Source: Bacteroidales bacterium UBA4073 (GTDB taxonomy: Bacteria; Bacteroidota; Bacteroidia; Bacteroidales; Tenuifilaceae). From it: 7,182 nucleotides of DNA. Shown here piece by piece: positions 5,368-7,182 of the stretch. The notes under the pieces are model-generated. The model saw nothing but the letters and a program-made list of their open reading frames with translations, had not been told where the DNA came from and ran no database searches. Each line of letters begins with the position of its first letter. Positions within the stretch are counted from its first letter, which is position 1. Position numbers and translations under genes: made by a program. The stretch covers positions 3,854 through 11,035 of the forward strand of contig DFYV01000192.1 of the NCBI GenBank assembly GCA_002383425.1, given 5' to 3'.

Positions 5368-6816
5368 TTACCCAACACTCCCCTCTAAGCTAATCTGCAG
5401 TAGTTTTTGGGCTTCAACGGCAAATTCCATGGGGAGTTTATTCAGCACCTCCTTGGCGTACCCATTGATTATAAGCCCTACGGCATCCTCGGTCGATAGT
5501 CCGCGCTGGTTGCAGTAAAAGATTTGGTCTTCGCCAATTTTTGAGGTGGTAGCTTCATGCTCAACAATTGCGGTAGGATTGTCCACCTCAAGGTAGGGGA
5601 AAGTGTGTGCTCCACACCTATCGCTCAGTAAGAGCGAATCGCATTGTGAGAAATTTCTGGCATTCTCAGCGCCTTTCAAGACTTTTACAAGGCCTCGGTA
5701 GCTATTGTTACTATTCCCGGCCGATATTCCTTTCGATACGATTCGGCTACGGGTATTTTTACCTATATGGATCATTTTTGAACCTGTATCGGCCTGTTGA
5801 TGGTTATTGGTAACAGCAACCGAGTTGAATTCGCCGTATGAGCCTTCACCCATAAGGATGCAACTGGGGTATTTCCACGTAATAGCGGAACCTGTTTCAA
5901 CCTGTGTCCACGATATTTTGCTGTTCTTTCCCTTGCAAATCCCGCGTTTGGTAACAAAATTGTAAATGCCCCCCTTTCCCTCCTTATCGCCTGGGTACCA
6001 GTTCTGTACGGTTGAGTATTTCACTTCGGCATTTTCAAGCGCAACAATTTCAACAACTGCGGCATGCAGCTGGTTTTCGTCGCGCATGGGGGCGGTACAG
6101 CCCTCAAGGTACGACACGTAGCTGTCGTCGTCAGCTACAATGAGGGTGCGTTCAAACTGTCCTGTATTAGCGGCATTTATGCGGAAGTAGGTGCTAAGCT
6201 CCATGGGGCATCGCACCCCTTTGGGAATGTAGCAAAACGAACCATCGCTGAATACAGCTGAGTTGAGTGCTGCAAAGTAATTATCGGTTACCGGTACAAC
6301 CGAAGCCAGGTATTTACGAACTAAATCGGGATGCTCATGAATGGCCTCAGTCATGGAACAGAAAATTACTCCCAGTTCCGCCAGTGCTTCGCGGAAGGTG
6401 GTTTTAACCGAGGTGCTATCCATAACTGCGTCAACGGCAACCCCGGCAAGTACCTTTTGTTCATCGAGCGGGATTCCCAACTTGTCGAAGGTTGCTTTAA
6501 TCTCTGGGTCAACCTCATCGAGACTCGAAAGCGATGCCTTTTGTTTGGGAGCAGCATAGTAAATAATGTCCTGATAGTTTATTTCAGGAATTTTGAGGTG
6601 CGCCCATTTGGGCATTTCCATGGTCTGCCAATGACGGAATGCTTTTAGCCTGAAATCAAACATCCAATCGGGTTCGCCTTTCTTTTCCCAAATCGTATGG
6701 ATAACATTTTCATTGAGTCCCTTGGGTATGGTTTCGGTTTCAATGTTTGTCACAAACCCATACTTATATTCTGAACCTGTTACCTCTTCCAGAATTTTAT
6801 TCTGTTCTTCAGCCAT
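5368..6816 (-). CDS. sufB: SufB, scaffold of the SufBCD Fe-S cluster assembly complex
   Basis: SufB receives persulfide sulfur from the SufS system and, with SufC and SufD, assembles Fe-S clusters in the cytoplasm. The 482 residues run from a helical N-terminus with EPDWMFDFRLKAFRHW (48-63), through a SufB-typical FCYIPKGVRCPMELSTYFRIN stretch (from 194), to the beta-helix core and the highly conserved C-terminal block. That block contains QCDSLLLSDRCGAHTFPY (391-408), VEHEATTSKIGEDQIFYC (418-435) and the end of the domain. Cys401 corresponds to the conserved cysteine known as Cys405 in E. coli SufB. The length is normal and no intein or frameshift is seen. The start MAEEQ is preceded directly by AAAGAG, a weak ribosome site. 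It is the first suf gene, with a candidate promoter upstream. Confidence 0.97.
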   Translation of the reverse strand: MAEEQNKILEEVTGSEYKYGFVTNIETETIPKGLNENVIHTIWEKKGEPDWMFDFRLKAFRHWQTMEMPKWAHLKIPEINYQDIIYYAAPKQKASLSSLDEVDPEIKATFDKLGIPLDEQKVLAGVAVDAVMDSTSVKTTFREALAELGVIFCSMTEAIHEHPDLVRKYLASVVPVTDNYFAALNSAVFSDGSFCYIPKGVRCPMELSTYFRINAANTGQFERTLIVADDDSYVSYLEGCTAPMRDENQLHAAVVEIVALENAEVKYSTVQNWYPGDKEGKGGIYNFVTKRGICKGKNSKISWTQVETGSAITWKYPSCILMGEGSYGEFNSVAVTNNHQQADTGSKMIHIGKNTRSRIVSKGISAGNSNNSYRGLVKVLKGAENARNFSQCDSLLLSDRCGAHTFPYLEVDNPTAIVEHEATTSKIGEDQIFYCNQRGLSTEDAVGLIINGYAKEVLNKLPMEFAVEAQKLLQISLEGSVG

Positions 6817-6907
6817 CTCTTTAATTGTTTAACAAAATAGCAACAAACTAAAAAAGGTATTGTTTAGCATTTCACAGCTTAATTTGGTTTACAATTTAAA
6901 TCAGCCA

Positions 6908-6938
6908 CAAAAATATTTGCTTTGTATTGATAATGAAA
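6908..6938 (-). promoter_or_regulatory. sufB: candidate Bacteroidota-type promoter of the suf operon
   Basis: On the minus strand TTTC (6935-6938), 19 bases, then TATTTTTG (6908-6915). The downstream box fits TAnnTTTG perfectly, the upstream TTTG box has one mismatch, and the spacing is as expected. Transcription starting just below 6908 would give a leader of roughly 80-85 bases. The leader contains two copies of ATTGTTTA on the plus strand (6824-6831 and 6859-6866) and the near-palindrome TTGTTTAACAA (6826-6836). These could be regulator sites, but none matches an operator I know. Confidence 0.45.
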
Positions 6939-7182
6939 GGTAAATCATAAAAATATTGTCATGCCCAATATGTTCAGCTATATACTCAACTACATGTAAA
7001 ATACTAATGTTTCGCACTTATCAATATTATTCTATAAATCAAATATTTATAAATGGATTAAATTATCATGTAATTCATTATCAAACGATTGATAGCTCCA
7101 ATGTATATTTAATACTTTGTGAAACTTTGTGCTTACTTTGTGTTTTTTGTGGTTATCTTCAGCGATTTAGATTTTTACCACA
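6939..7182. other. gene-free AT-rich upstream flank with degenerate ACTTTGTG repeats at the edge
   Basis: No reading frame on either strand looks like a gene. At the right end ACTTTGTG occurs three times (7114-7121, 7124-7131, 7135-7142) at 10-11 base spacing, followed by TTTTTTGTGGTTA. The window then ends in ACCACA, the reverse complement of TGTGGT at 7148-7153, so a larger inverted repeat may continue outside. Together with the promoter and leader (6817-6938), the whole 366-base flank carries regulatory or repeat sequence only. Confidence 0.6.

Noticed and set aside
6817..6900. Riboswitch or IscR/Rrf2-type operator in the sufB leader
   Set aside because: Only an 8-base direct repeat and a short near-palindrome are visible. 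Neither matches a known riboswitch fold or an operator I can name.

Overview
The window looks like a chromosomal piece of a Bacteroidota bacterium, probably Bacteroidales-like. The evidence is the sufB-sufC-sufD-sufS order with Bacteroidota-type proteins, AT-rich spacers with few Shine-Dalgarno sites, candidate promoters of the TTTG/TAnnTTTG type, and a small lipoprotein with a lipobox cysteine. All convincing genes lie on the minus strand, so transcription runs from high to low coordinates.

In transcription order: a gene-free AT-rich leader (6817-7182) with a candidate promoter; sufB (5368-6816); an unusually long 342-base spacer; sufC (4273-5025); sufD (2877-4244); a spacer with two 7-base tandem arrays; an intact four-helix-bundle gene of the 23S rRNA intervening-sequence protein family (2384-2749); a 132-base MITE-like palindromic element (2248-2379); a duplicated, broken segment (2013-2247); sufS (749-2002); about 460 bases without a convincing gene; and a 69-residue putative lipoprotein (75-284). 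SufB, SufC and SufD form the Fe-S cluster scaffold and ATPase complex, and SufS is the cysteine desulfurase that supplies sulfur. No sufE, sufU, sufT or sufA is present here.

The suf genes are ordinary; their spacers are not. The sufB-sufC spacer holds a decayed remnant of a second four-helix-bundle gene (5107-5247). It has 10-base tandem arrays on both sides in opposite orientation. The intact four-helix-bundle gene between sufD and sufS is likewise flanked by 7-base tandem arrays in opposite orientation. In both loci the upstream array ends 23-24 bases before the ATG. I infer a repeat-bounded element carrying a four-helix-bundle gene that entered this operon twice. At the second site, array sequence now encodes part of the SufS N-terminus, a ~235-base junction segment was tandemly duplicated, and one copy took a MITE insertion whose empty site survives in the other copy.
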